Shown one piece after another: positions 22,830 to 34,302 of a stretch of 64,000 nt of DNA. Position 1 is the stretch's first letter, and each line of letters begins with the position of its first letter. Under the pieces are notes generated by a model, which was not told the origin of the DNA, did not search any database, and saw only the letters and a list, made by a program, of their open reading frames with translations. The position numbers and the translations under genes are program-made. Where the stretch lies: assembly GCA_031308135.1 (NCBI GenBank), contig JAHLJT010000631.1, positions 31,454,271 through 31,518,270 on the forward strand, written 5' to 3'. This DNA comes from Acheta domesticus. Taxonomy: Eukaryota > Arthropoda > Insecta > Orthoptera > Gryllidae.

Positions 22830-23575
22830 TAAAGGGGTTATATCTGACGATTATGGTGGCCAGGGAGTGAGACGTCACGTCCCATCCCACCTGCCAGAAA
22901 ATATTTTATTTAGAATATCTCGTGTAATTCCCAACGCAGAAGGGTACCATCCAGCTCAAAAATCACTTTTGGATGCATGTCATTCAGCTGAGGTGTCACA
23001 AAATGTTCCAACATATCCCGGTTGTTGGAAAAGAGAAATTACTGTATTGAAGAAAAGAAATTACTGTATTGTGCATCAAACCGCACCGCTTATACAATTT
23101 AAACGAATCTCTGACGCGTTAAACAATAGAATGTGTTTTTTCTGAATCCTATATTCTCACATTCAAACATTCTTACATTCTCATATTCACTTTCTATGAG
23201 ATGTGTAAAGTGGTCTCGTCTGCAAAACATACTCGTTTAAGATACTCATTGTTGTCATACATCCATTCAAAATGTCTTTCGCGAAAGCAGCTCTACAAGG
23301 ACATCTGGAGGAAAGCACGTAAATCTGAAGTTAATACCCATGCAACCAAAGCTGCTTGAGTAAAATCTTTTGTACTGTGGGCTGGGGAATTAGTAGTTTC
23401 CAAGCTGCGCGACGAGACGACTTGGAAGGAATTCGAAGAAATACTTGTACTGCTTCAATTCTAGCTTCACTTACTGATGATCACCTTGTTCGCGGACGAT
23501 CAAACACACTGCCAGTCTCTTTAAGCTTAGCATATCACGCACCAACGCACTCGTAATCCGGTGCTGTTCACCCAT
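22830..23575 (-). pseudogene. Decayed transposase, N-terminal and catalytic part
   Basis: Recognisable blocks on the minus strand: ETGSVFDRPRTR and a helix-turn-helix-like region AAWKLLIPQPTVQKILLKQL (about 23510-23370), ADETTLH (first catalytic D region, about 23225), and DMLEHFVTPQLND with VIFELDGTLLRW (second catalytic D region, about 23010-22940). Many stops and frameshifts are present. The family moves DNA by TA-targeted cut-and-paste with a DDE/D nuclease. Confidence 0.85.
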
Positions 23576-23717
23576 ATTCTCTCCGAAAATTAAAAAAAAT
23601 CTTTTTTAGTTTTTCTTTTCTTTTCTTTTTTTTTTGTAAATTGAACTTTTAATGCAAATGCGAACACGTTTCTAATAATTTTGTGAAATCTTAAAAAGAC
23701 TTTATGGACAGCCTGTA

Positions 23718-25107
23718 CTTGATATAACACGTAAAACTGATAAATCGAGAAGAGACTTTTGAAAATAATCATATGCTAATGTCAATCCACAGTGTGCATT
23801 GCTGAAGACCTTTGTTTCCCTTTGATACAAGATTTGTACGCCATGAATAAAACAAAAGAAATTTGAAACCTTCAACTCACAATTTGGTTACAGTAAAAAT
23901 TACCATGTATAAACTTGTGATTGTATATCATTCGCCTTCAGTGATTCAAAAGGAGGAGGAGGTGCCTGCAATAGCCTCGAACTCTAGGCGAGTCACAGAC
24001 AGTGGTAAAAAGGACCATCGAATATATAGTGAATGCAGATGAGATGCAACTCAGATCTGAGAAGTGAAAGACTAGAAAGAATGCCAGAAGCCTACGAATA
24101 ATTTATGTAAAAAATCATTGAAACTGTCAAGCCAGCAATAGTGGTAAGTGGGAACATTAGAAGGAAGTGGTAAACAAAAGGCGATATGTGATAACACCGT
24201 TCACTCGCGTGAGGTGAAGAGTGTTGTCGGAGGGCTGTGACCGATAGAAAGTAGCAACAAGAGATAAAACTTGTTAGGGCAACGGCGAGTTCTGGTTAGT
24301 GAGGAAGCGATTATGTGCTGTCAGAACGTGAGAACGTTGAAAGTGTACACTCGCTTTTAGTAGTGTGCGTTCTTTAATTACCATAACGACAGTTCAGTCT
24401 CGTCAAAATTATTGCAGATTTTATCTTGCGGAGTTCGTAGTTGAAATGTTAAACAACAACACTTCACTTCGAAGAAAGAACTCAATTGTGACGGAAGGGG
24501 GAATCTAGGAAAACACATGGATAAATTATTTCCTCGTCATGACGAGGAAATATTATTTAACGAGAATAACAAATTTCTTAGCAATTCACGGTTACAAAAT
24601 AATATTATAGGTTCTCCGAATAGAAAGTACATAGAAATGCTGAAATAATTTTTCCGAGGAGTGAAATGTGAGGCGTATACGTGAGATGACTTACATTTTC
24701 TATAAATAATTCTGCCTTTTCACACTCAACATTAAAAGAAGCAGCACAAGAGAAAGTATGTTCCCGAATAAAAAAAACAACAACGAAGAAACGGAGTGTT
24801 TATAGAATATTACTATAAGCCTGTAGCTGCATGTTTGCATTAGCGAAATAAGGAATGTTTCTCTTACGACAAAGTTTATGGCCTCAGGTTTTTTTGTTGT
24901 CTGCTGTCATAGCGCTCTGGAATTAAAAAAACGGAGTGATTGGAAGGCAAAACAAAAAATCTCCACAAGAGGAGTTGAATTTAGAAAGAAAATATAATTG
25001 AAAGAAACTATCTTTTCGAAAAAGATAATGAAATAACTATAAAATTTTCTAAAAGATGTAATATACGAATTGTATTTGTATTGTAGATCACTTTACACTG
25101 TACGTTT
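23718..25107. other. AT-rich spacer with a 26-bp palindrome
   Basis: No gene was seen. A perfect palindrome with 13-bp arms (left arm TATTTCCTCGTCA) is centred between 24539 and 24540. The rest is unique-looking AT-rich sequence. Confidence 0.6.
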
Positions 25108-25185
25108 GGAATTATAGTGGAACGTCCCTTAACCGGGATCTGATTACCTGGGACTAATTAACTAGGGCCTGTTACATAATGAAAA
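25108..25185. mobile_element. pogo/Tigger-like terminal fragment
   Basis: TATAGTGGAACGTCCCTTAA followed by CCGGGATC and two similar CCTGGGACTAATTAAC words resembles a CAGTAGAACCTCGATTAACCGGG-type end. Only one end is visible. Confidence 0.45.
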
Positions 25186-25679
25186 TTATTAAATGAATGC
25201 ATTCGAAAAGGTCAGAATCAGCACAAAATTGCAACCTTGGGATGATTTAATTAATTTAATCAATTGAATCAGGAACGCATTTTCAATTGATTACAGAGAA
25301 AATTATAAAACAACGTTATTAAGAATTTAGAACATTTCCTCCGTTAGCTCGAGCAGGAGTGAATTGGATTATTTTCCGTCTACAAAATGAAATACAATGT
25401 TCCAGAAATCCTTAAAAAAGTTCATTTGAAAGCAGTCAATATTAATTGAATGTTCTCACATTAACAACATACACCACAAACTACGATGGTGGGTGAAAAC
25501 TGCATAAATTCTTTAAATTCTGAAATCTTTTAAGAAAATTTTAACACCTTTCAAAAACATCTCCCCATCATATCGAAGCATTCCAAAACAAACAAAACTT
25601 TCTGCGTCCGCTTATTTTACCGAATTACGTACATCTTTACTTCAACAATTAAAAAGTCAACCGCCAAGCCGAAAGTTAT

Positions 25680-26620
25680 TTTCCCAGACCTCTCCAACGT
25701 CTCCTTTCTGCCCGAAAAGGGGAGGCAGACTGACACGCCTCGCCTGGTGGGGGGGAAGGGTGCGGGGGGGGGGTCGAAATGAGGTTGCGCGGGGCCTCGC
25801 CTGATTGCGCGCTCGCCTTGAGCCGCGCATAATCCTCACCCGCGCGGAATCCCCTCCCCGCCCCTCCCCTCCCCTCCCCGCCCGGCGCCGCCCCCGCAAT
25901 CGAGCTCGTAAATAACGCTCGTTTCGTTATGTGCGCGTTCTCTCATACGCGGGCGGGGCGCAATGTGGACGCCCCAGTTGGCCGCGGGCGGTGGGGCGAA
26001 GGGGGGGGCGGCGGCGCCGTGAAGGCTGGAGCCGTGGCGCCCGCGAGGCGCCGCCGCGCCGCGCCGGTGCCGCCATCGCAAACGTCGTCTTCCTTGCCCC
26101 CCCCCATCCGCCCCACTCCCCTGCACGTTCCATTTCTCCTGCTCCGTCAGCTTCCGCTCCATCTCCTTCCTACCTCAAACTGGCGCGGGCAGGTTGTCCC
26201 CGTACGCCGACTGTTCCTTATGTAACCACGGCTACCACTGTTCTTCCGTCCTCCGCTCATCTGAACCGCTCTTGTCATCTGCCTCGTCGTTTCTTTTCTT
26301 ATTCCAACCTTCGCTCATGCTCTCACGGAATTGTCGCTGCCAGCGTCACAACTGTCAGCCTACCAGCGCCTCTCCTACACCGCCTTGATTTGACGGTTGC
26401 CGCTTCGGCACTTCTTGACATTACTGTCCTTCGCTCTGTAAGTCCACCTCCGTCACTTAGCATACATCCTTTTGCGTTCTGTCCTCCTTCACGTCTGCCA
26501 CCCCACCTTCATTCCGACTCACCTTCAATGCCATCTCCTCTCTACATTAGTCCGCCCTTACTTTACTCACTTTCCTGTCCCTTGGCGTTACCTGCCAAAG
26601 AAAAAGGGCCTGATATGTAG
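25680..26620. other. GC-rich CpG island followed by pyrimidine-rich tract
   Basis: 25680-26110 is GC-rich with many CpG, poly-G runs (25749-25775, 26002-26010) and CCCCTCCCCT repeats. 26110-26600 is strongly C/T-rich on the plus strand. Long frames on both strands (such as 25931-26620) encode only low-complexity Arg/Pro/Ser sequence. Could be a promoter island, but no exon or splice pattern supports it. Confidence 0.5.
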
Positions 26621-27094
26621 GAAGATGGTGCGCCAAAAGATAATATTATAATGCAATTGGTCAAATTCAATGTTATTATAGTATTATACCGCCATATGTA
26701 AGTGTATGTTTGATACTTGTCGGGAGTCGGGCTTTGCCCGAATACAGAAGAATCTCAGAGCTACTTTCAAAAAATACGAGCATTGCGCAGTAGCGCAGAA
26801 CTTCGCAGTTAAGACAAGGGAGCTCACGTGTTTCGTCAGGCGTGAGCAGTTTCGCGCTGTGGCGTCACGGTGTGCTGAAAACGCTAAATTCCCATAATCC
26901 CACATCCTCCTGATTCCCTTTTATACGACTGGAGCTGCAAAATAATATTGCATAATGGGAATGGAGAGTAGGCAACACACTCTCCCACCACAGTTCGAAA
27001 CAAATTTCATTCGTGATCACGTGACATGTAACATACACGATCCAAGTAACGTGATTTTTCACTGACATCGTTTTTCGATGTAACTATGGACACG

Positions 27095-27240
27095 TTACTT
27101 CGCGCATGCGCAGAAGCACAACACCCAATGTTGTATACGACACAGCACGTCAGAGTGAGCAAGAACGAAGCAAGGGAAGGCAGCGACGGTCGCTGCGCTT
27201 GCGAATGCCGTTGGCGAAGTGCTCCCCCACGGATTGGCTA
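27095..27240. promoter_or_regulatory. Possible TATA-less promoter-like CpG patch
   Basis: An NRF-1-type palindrome GCGCATGCGC lies at 27102-27111, followed by CpG-rich sequence and an inverted CCAAT box (ATTGG, 27233-27237). These motifs are typical of housekeeping promoters. No coding exon was found on either side, so this is a weak call. A MITE is inserted 46 bp after the CCAAT word. Confidence 0.25.
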
Positions 27241-27282
27241 AGGTTGAATGAGAGCGGTGTCAGCGCCTACTGTGGCTCGCTA

Positions 27283-27455
27283 TACTACGATTTTCGTAAC
27301 TTTGTCCCTGACAGGAATCAGCTGTTGACGGTTTCGTCCAATCGGGAGCTTGAACGTCACCATAGTGACGTCACTTTCGCGAATTATAAGCCCCCGATTG
27401 GACGGCAGCGAAACAGCTGATTCCTGTCAGGATTTCCTATACGAAAATCACGGTA
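27283..27455 (+). mobile_element. 173-bp palindromic MITE (TA target), copy 1
   Basis: Flanked by TA at 27281-27282 and 27456-27457. Ends TACTACGATTTTCGTAAC and, reverse-complemented, TACCGTGATTTTCGTATA. The TIRs extend through CCTGACAGGAATCAGCTG on both sides. The centre contains a TGACGTCA octamer at 27366-27373. Almost the whole element can fold on itself. TA duplication suggests Tc1/mariner-type mobilisation. Confidence 0.88.
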
Positions 27456-27679
27456 TAGTGCTCTGTTTTCGTCCATTCTTGCCAACCGATTTCATTTTCA
27501 AACAGGTGAAAGCGGGTTTTCTTAATTTATAATCGTCTCCTATATTATTTCCGTAGTACACCTTCCCTTTGCGGTTCTCACACGCAAATATTTTTTTGTA
27601 AATGGAGTCTCTAAAGAAATGGAATTTCACGGAGACGTGACGGATTGCACTTTGACTCTAATAATATGAAGGATTTGTT

Positions 27680-27945
27680 TAAAAAACGTATCTAAAATTC
27701 ATGTCGAATCCAACCCGCAACGTACATAAGGATTTTTGACTCTATATCGTTAAATAACTCCTAAACGAAGCGTACTAGGGCCTTAAAAACTAAACTTTTG
27801 AGGAGAGTGACCTCAAAGAAACGTTCCTCAGACCGTAATATATAGCATGCGATCTTCTTGACCATTCTATTACATTTTTGTTGGTTTGATGCTTCTCGAT
27901 TCTACCCCACCTGTTTAGATCCTGTAATCTGCAACTGTATGTGAA
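27680..27945. mobile_element. Dispersed repeat, copy 2 of the 9.6-kb element
   Basis: From about 27735 it aligns with 9610-9830: CGTTAAATAACTCCTAAACG, AAAAACTAAACTTTTGAGG, GACCTCAAAGAAACG and TGCTTCTCGAT. The microsatellite head and GA-rich tail of copy 1 are absent. Confidence 0.7.
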
Positions 27946-28407
27946 ATAACTAATAAGGTGATATTCTATGCGACTGAATTACACGAGTGTACCTCTTTGC
28001 TCAATAATAAAGTTAAATAAGAATTGTTTTTATTGTCAAGGCTGTATTATATTGTTAAGAATTTCAAGGTGACATAGCCAAGGCCGAGGATAAGAGGGTC
28101 TTGAAGAAAAATATATATAACCAGCTTAATACGGAAATGGGAAAAATAAGGAAGAAGGTGGTGTATAGTATTCGAGAGTTCTCGTACGGATACTCTAGTT
28201 TAAAGTTATACTCGTGGTAATGTGGAGGTTGGAATATTTCGAAGAAAACACGGCACGCGAAATATGTAAGTTCATTCTATTTCTGAAACATAAATTCACT
28301 GCATTTAACTACCGCCAATTCACTGTCATTCTTTTGTGAACCACCCACTTTTGTAGTCAGGAGCTGCTATGGGTGTCGGAATAGCGATGGAAGTGAACAG
28401 ACAAGAG

Positions 28408-29098
28408 CGTCAGGCGTAAGGTAGCGGCGTTATGCACTAACAGTCATGTGACGGACCTTGAAGTCATAACGTCTTACCTTAGGCGTAAGGTGCGACCTTA
28501 TACTTTCATAAATAGTGCACGCCTGTAGCAGTCTCTACCGTCACCTTACGAGCAGCACAATGGCCGTCTACAAACAGGAAAGGTAACATTTTTCGAATTC
28601 TGATAAACAGATTCTCGTATGTGAGGCAGTTAAAAACATTTCTTATCAACTCCGCAACGCTGGCAAGAATTAACGGGAAATGTTGAAGAGGTGACAGGAA
28701 AGAAATTTGCGAAAAAGAAGTTGAAATCATATCATCGGGTTAGGTTATGTCTTACATTCATTACGAATGCTGTTTGAAAGGTACTACCTACATTCTCAAG
28801 AAAAGCAGATTCAAAATTCCAGACTACATACTCATCGCGGAGCGTCACAAAATCTAAAACTACGTGCACAATCTAGATTTGTTATTCTCTTGACACGTAT
28901 CGTGGTTAATACGTCTCACCACTACCCCACATTCTTTGATATATTACGCAACTTCTTAGTTCAAGGCTTGAAATGCTTCTTTGGTCATAATGCAGAACGC
29001 AATGACACTAAAACCCTTCTGAACATCATTCATTACGACCGTATAAAGTCGTCAGTCACGTAATCAATAGAGTTTAAGGATGTCTCCTTACGCCTGGA
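28408..29098. mobile_element. Candidate TIR element
   Basis: CAGGCGTAAGG at 28411 faces its reverse complement CCTTACGCCTG at 29088, and more CTTACCTTAGGCGTAAGG words sit near 28475. The interior has a frame with FSNSDKQILVCEAVKN near 28590, faintly like the Myb/MADF proteins of Harbinger elements, then decays. Flanking duplications were not found, so this is tentative. Confidence 0.35.
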
Positions 29099-29577
29099 GC
29101 TAAAACTCCCTAATGAGGATGCAAGTGACAGAAGAGGTAGAGAATGTCGCGAGTGGTGTGATGCAAGCGGGGCCGCGCCAATCCTAATGCAAACGGAGCA
29201 GCGCACAAGGGCGGCAAAAATGAAGGCATTTTAAAAAAAAATCTGAATTGTTTTTAATTTTTTTTTATTTTAAACGAAAAAGTTTATTATTCACAAATTT
29301 AAAAACTCTCTTTTAGTGTGAAATGACGGGACGAAAAAATTAATACATTAATTAAGTTTAAGTAATACAAAAATTTCATCGATTTCCTATAATATAACAT
29401 CGATTACTTTTATTACTCATGCGGCATCAGTTGCCGGTAGACTTCACTGTCAAAGGTTTGTAAAATGCTAGCTAAGTAAAATGTATGTAACAAAATTCAC
29501 GACATTAGAACAAAGGGACTGCAAACAAAAACTGGCACAAGGGCGCAAATGACCTTGGCGCGGAGGGTGAGCTAGTA

Positions 29578-29750
29578 TACTGCGATTTTCGTAACTTTGG
29601 CCCTGACAGGAATCAGCTGTTTCGCTGCCATCCAATCGGGAGCTTATATTTCACTTAAGTGACGTCACTATGGTGACGTTCAAGCCCCTGATTGGATGAA
29701 ACCGTCAACAGCCGATTCCTGTCAGGGGCACATTTACGAAAATCGCAGTA
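29578..29750 (-). mobile_element. 173-bp palindromic MITE (TA target), copy 2
   Basis: Flanked by TA at 29576-29577 and 29751-29752, with TIR TACTGCGATTTTCGTAA identical at both ends. It has exactly the same length as copy 1 at 27283-27455 but lies in the opposite orientation, as shown by the asymmetric centre (ATCCAATCGGGAGCTT versus the complement of GCCCCTGATTGGAT). TGACGTCA lies at 29660-29667. Confidence 0.92.
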
Positions 29751-29754
29751 TAGA

Positions 29755-29970
29755 GTTGGCGGTTGATGCAGCGCTTGGAGCAGCGGCGGCGGAGACGGTT
29801 TGGCGTCGGCGTCGGCGTCGGCGTCGCGCCCGGAGCCAAGAAGGGCGCCATATGGCCTGCGACGCAGTGCGTCGGCGCCGTCGCGCCCCCCCCGCCCCCT
29901 CCTGGCGCTCGGATCGCTCTCTGTTCGTGAGGCGCGCAGCGTTCAAGGTCGAAGGTTTCGGACAATTTCC
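29755..29970. other. Short GC-rich island
   Basis: A GGCGTC hexamer run (29802-29825) and GCGCCGTCGCGCCCCCCCCG-type sequence. It follows the MITE directly. No gene is supported. Confidence 0.55.
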
Positions 29971-30120
29971 GGAAAAATTCGACATCTCAGCTCGTGGCAG
30001 CGAGGACGATATTTCTTCTGGTGCGCAGGGAAATACGTGACAGCTGATCGGGCAAAAGTGTCATTTCTAAAGAAGCGATTTTGTAAATATTAATATTTCT
30101 CGAAAATGTACAGTTAGTAA

Positions 30121-30443
30121 CAGTCTTGTTTGTACAGTGCATAACTTGCTCGAAAAATCGTTAATTTTAAGTGGAAAACTAATACTAATGAAAAATATAT
30201 TACAAGATAATTGAATAATTCCAGCCAATCCATTTCCATTGAAACCCTCTTAGCGGCTAGTTCCCGAGAGACTAAATGTGCTAGTGAGTATCACATTCAA
30301 GGCCATTTCGTCTAGGTGTACAAAGTTACATTTTATTTAATTGGAATTATTCAATTATCTTGTAATATATTTTTTCATTGGTATTAATTTTCCACTTAAA
30401 ATTAACGATTTTCGAGCAAATTATGGACTGTACAAACCAGACT
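30121..30443. repeat. Large inverted repeat (about 102-bp arms)
   Basis: The left arm 30121-30223 and right arm 30342-30443 are reverse complements with few mismatches. Matching words are TTTGTACAGT, TCGTTAATTTTAAGTGGAAA and ATATTACAAGATAATTGAAT. The 118-bp spacer is unrelated. It could be a fold-back transposon or an old inverted duplication. Flanking duplications are not clear. Confidence 0.88.
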
Positions 30444-32179
30444 TTTACCAATTGTATATACTTCCAAAGTTCAAACGAGCATTACAGTATATTCGAATTA
30501 TAATTTATCGATTCTACACGTTTTGGCAAGAATCCGTGTACACATGTAAACGAGCGTTAAAACTAGGATATTTTCCAAGGTAAAAAAATAGAAATGTGGG
30601 TTTATGTATTTCTTAACGACATAATTCGCAAATTCATGAGTTCCGAAAGACATGCAAGAACTCCTCAGAAGAGTATAATAATTTCTTGATTCTATTTTTA
30701 GAGACATCATCACCGAGACTGATTATGTTTCTTTCATTAAAATGCAGGAAGAGAAAAAAAAATTAAAAGCTCATGTAAACAGCCTAACAGAAAAACAAAA
30801 ATTTATTACCTTTTCTTGAGTCATCAAAGCGTATTTCTCAATGTTAGTGTCAGTCAGATTCAAATCTAACTTTCGGCGTCAAAAGGGTCTGGTCATACAA
30901 TCCATTTTTTTTGAGCATTATAAAATATATTTTAATCATTCAACTTCAACCTTTATTATATTTGTAATTTGGCGAAAAAAGTTGAAATTTGTAGATAGTT
31001 TTTCAGCTGTCGCTATTATTTCAGCTATCGCAAACCTACTGAACGCTTTTCAGCGTTCAATAGTTTTGCTTAACCCAGATTCTAAGATAAAATTACCACA
31101 CAATATCAGGAATGCGTTAAATATGATAGCAGAAAAATGAGAGAGATGAAAGAAGATATAAATACGAGGTATTCAATTCGTAGGTATTCAATCATTTTTG
31201 ACACAAGATAACTCACAAAACTCATGTTTCACCGTAGTTCTAAACCTTGTAATTTGAACTACACACAGGATCATATTTTAATTTATTACATTTTCATGTT
31301 CTTACCGTGATTTTTTAAACTTCTACTTTCGTGGTTCATGTCTTTCCAAATAAAGTTAATGACACCGTCTCCGCCCGCAGTTGATGACGGAAGATGGTAG
31401 GAATACAAGAAGGAGTACTCCTACCGTAGAAGGAGTACAAGAGCGGAGGTGCAAGGTGCTTGGTGTGCAGAGGTGTGAAAGGCGAAAGCAATAAACTGCC
31501 TGCGTGGGGGTGAAAACTAACGAAGACAGATGGGACCAAGGGGTAATGCTCACTTTGCTATAACTCATGGTTCATTTACATTACATTACCAGCAAGCCAA
31601 GCGAACAACTACAATAGAGCCACGGATAGTAAAATAACTTTATAGTCCGTCCAACCAAGGAGTACGAAATATTTTTCAACGTATCGAATATAACGTTTCC
31701 TATTCCTGTTTATTAAAAAAATAATAAATCTTACATTGCAAATAATGTATAAATCGATAACAATAAATTCGAAACAACAGAGTAAAATAACTTGTTATGA
31801 TTGCCAATATTGCCATGCTTGGACTAATTTCCACAAATCAATAAAATCTATTTATTCTCGAATCAATAAAATCTATTTATTCTGGAGTGCCATGCATCAA
31901 AACTTCAAAAGAAAAATGTTCAAATGAAATATTTAAATTCAAATTCAACACATCTTTCATTGTTTTATTGACATTGTGCCTAAGGAGACCTAAACGTATT
32001 GATACTATTTACTTCCAAGTGCCGGAAGTAAATTGTATTAGCATTGAAATAAAATTCACAACAGTGAGTTAATAATTTTTATTTTAAGAGAAAAAATCGT
32101 GTTTTTATTTCCAAGAACGTCAAAATAAAAGATGGCCTGAATAGTAATAAAAAATAAAATAATATAAGTACGATTATTT
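30444..32179. other. AT-rich spacer with a purine-skewed patch
   Basis: Nothing gene-like. A GGA/GTG-rich patch lies at 31375-31550. A 34-bp stretch containing AATCAATAAAATCTATTTAT is duplicated in tandem around 31837-31880. Confidence 0.5.
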
Positions 32180-32356
32180 ATAAAGCAAACCCTCGTTAGT
32201 GCGAACTCGCTTAACACGAATTTCACCATAATGCGAACAAAACTTTGGTCAGGACCAGGAATACGCATATTTCTAACACTCGGATAACGAATTTTTATAA
32301 CACGAACTCCGATTATTTCGGTCCCTGGACTTCGTATTAATGAGGTTTTACAGTAT
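32180..32356. mobile_element. pogo/Tigger-like MITE
   Basis: The left end AAACCCTCGTTAGTGCGAA pairs with the right end, whose reverse complement is ACTGTAAAACCTCATTAATA. The interior has TATAACACGAACTCCGATTA and TTTCGGTCCC, shared with 14562-14720. TA occurs outside the right CAG terminus. It has no coding capacity. Confidence 0.75.
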
Positions 32357-33843
32357 ATTCAAAATAAGTTTTTATTGGTAAGGAAATTTTTACAAAATGA
32401 GGGCCTCAGGGAGACCTGAGGCATCACGGAAGGAACGGCTTTTGGCTTGAGCGCCACCGCTATTAACTCACCTCTCCCGCGTCCCACGAGGTCAGGACGT
32501 CAGTTTAATCACCCACCTTCGTCGTCCCTACCTTGATCAAAGGATTAATGTCCCTGCAGCCTGGCGAGTAGAACGCTAAGACCCATGGCGTCATGGTATG
32601 GTAGCGCGAGCAAGGTAAGCGGCGATGAAGGATGGTGAAGGGAAGCGAGAGAAAACCGGCGAAAGAGAAGTGGCAAGAAATTGAATCAGGCTCCCAGTGA
32701 CTCATTACTGCGGGAAGTCGCAGTCTAAGACGCCACCTTTCATCGAAGATACAGATGAATGACATTCAATTCCGCAGCGGGAAGACAATAGCCTGGCTTC
32801 CGTCTGATTCTTCACTCACAATGCCTGTCGAGGATTCGCCGCTCGAAAGCACAGGATTCTCAAGTCGTACAGCTCGTGACGTGACTGTTGTAAAGCTCTG
32901 TTTAGTGAAAAAACCCTTCAAGAGGTTTACTTTTAAAGGAATCTATGGGATCGCAATGCTGTCAAAGAGACGAAGGGAGATTGTTACTATATAAACTGTT
33001 CACAGAGATTTAGAGATCCGAAGGTAATGTATTTGCTAGCTCTCTATGTTTGGAAAAGGAAATATAAGTTTGGAGACTAGATCTTCAGTTTAGAATTTCT
33101 TAACAGGGTTGCTCCCACGCATTTGATGGCACATTAAGTACTTTCGATTATACAAATAATTGAATACTGCAAGCATAAAGCAAGTATGATTAGTCACTTC
33201 AATTTTATCACTTGTAACTGTTTCATTCGTAGAGTACATAAAATATCTTTAAAGAGAACTTACATTTGAAAATATACTATAAAAGTAAAATTTCGGCTTT
33301 TAGATAAATAGAATGCGACTTTATTAGACATTAGAATAATATAACAAGATACTAATATACAAATTCATGCATGGCATTCCGACAACTCAGAGTTTGAAAG
33401 AACTATATTAGAATTACCTTGTATTTGTCTGTAACACAAATGACAGACGTTGGTGTTGTTGTTCCTTTCGTATCAAGTTTTATAATTTTATGACTTCGTT
33501 GTTAAAGTACAGAAATACTCTCACTTGGTGCAGGCAAGGAGGTGCCATTTTGCCTACTACCCACATTAAAGCGATAAAGGAAATAACTTTTACTGAGAGC
33601 AAATTGTCAATACTCCAGTACTACTCAGAGATAACACTAACATGATTTTCCCTCAGTACGGAAATGTTAAAGCCATTAAAAACTCATTAACACCATTCAC
33701 TAACGAACATACTCTACAAACACGTAACACCGAACACAATACCAAAAGAAAACAAAATTTGGAACTTAAAATCCATAAAATGTAAACAGCATTGCGCCTG
33801 ATAGAGACCTGTCGACTTTGGACCAGTGCGCATACATTGTTCA
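32357..33843. other. Spacer, no supported gene
   Basis: Moderately GC-rich from 32400 to 32960, AT-rich after that. Frames at 32505-32765 (minus) and 32755-32994 (plus) have no known motif. They abut tail to tail, and I could not link them to any family. Confidence 0.4.
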
Positions 33844-33880
33844 CATACACACACACACACACACACACACGCGCGCGCGC
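33844..33880. repeat. (AC)n-(GC)n microsatellite
   Basis: About 13 AC units run directly into five GC units. Confidence 0.97.
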
Positions 33881-34051
33881 AGAGGCCATTATCGATTAAA
33901 AACGGTGTCGCAAAGGTAGAAAAACATCGCGCCTACTCAGCAGCCAGTTAAGCAGAAGGACGTCGTGCCAAGTTCATTAAACATGTGACGCAACGCGCTG
34001 CGTCACGACTGAATTCTTCGGCTCGGGGAAAGGGGGATGTCCCATGAGTCA

Positions 34052-34155
34052 TCCTATTGAGTCCAATAACGCGCCGCAGCTCGGTATCACGGCAACAATC
34101 ACGTTTTCCCAAAATACTTTCCTGGGACGGAGCACAGCTTTCACCGCGACGCCAG
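34052..34155. repeat. ~105-bp direct repeat, first copy
   Basis: Shares GTCCAATAACGC, ATCAC(G/C)GCAACAA(T/C)CACGTT, TCCCRAAATACT and GCTTTCACC with 35127-35240. The minus strand of both copies stays open and reads VFWENVIVAVI here and VFRENVVVAVI there. That could be chance or a relic of a coding repeat. Confidence 0.75.
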
Positions 34156-34302
34156 CGGTCGACGCGAGCGACGGGCACTGATGGGTATGACAACGGTGGT
34201 CGATGGGTATGACGACCAGCTGGTGAGGTGGTAATGGCTGGGGCAACATGTGAAGCAGAGGCGGCGAGTGCGGGCGAGGCGCTGAGGATGGATGAGTCGG
34301 AT

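Larger units (their letters stand above)
21712..23717 (-). mobile_element. Tc1/mariner-type (IS630-like) transposon, dead, with LINE insertion
   Basis: The left end AACAGAGTGTCCATAAAGTC and the reverse complement of the right end TACAGGCTGTCCATAAAGTC are TIRs of the common insect type TACAGGGTGTCCATAAAGTC. The element is about 2.0 kb, and roughly 0.8 kb of it is an inserted non-LTR retrotransposon fragment. Transposase remnants are on the minus strand, in order from 23575 to about 21850. Confidence 0.88.

Noticed and set aside
25931..26620. 229-codon plus-strand frame
   Set aside because: It crosses a CpG island and a pyrimidine tract. The composition explains the lack of stops, and no motif is seen.
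32505..32994. Pair of convergent frames in GC-moderate DNA
   Set aside because: No motif, homology, splice or promoter signal that I recognise.
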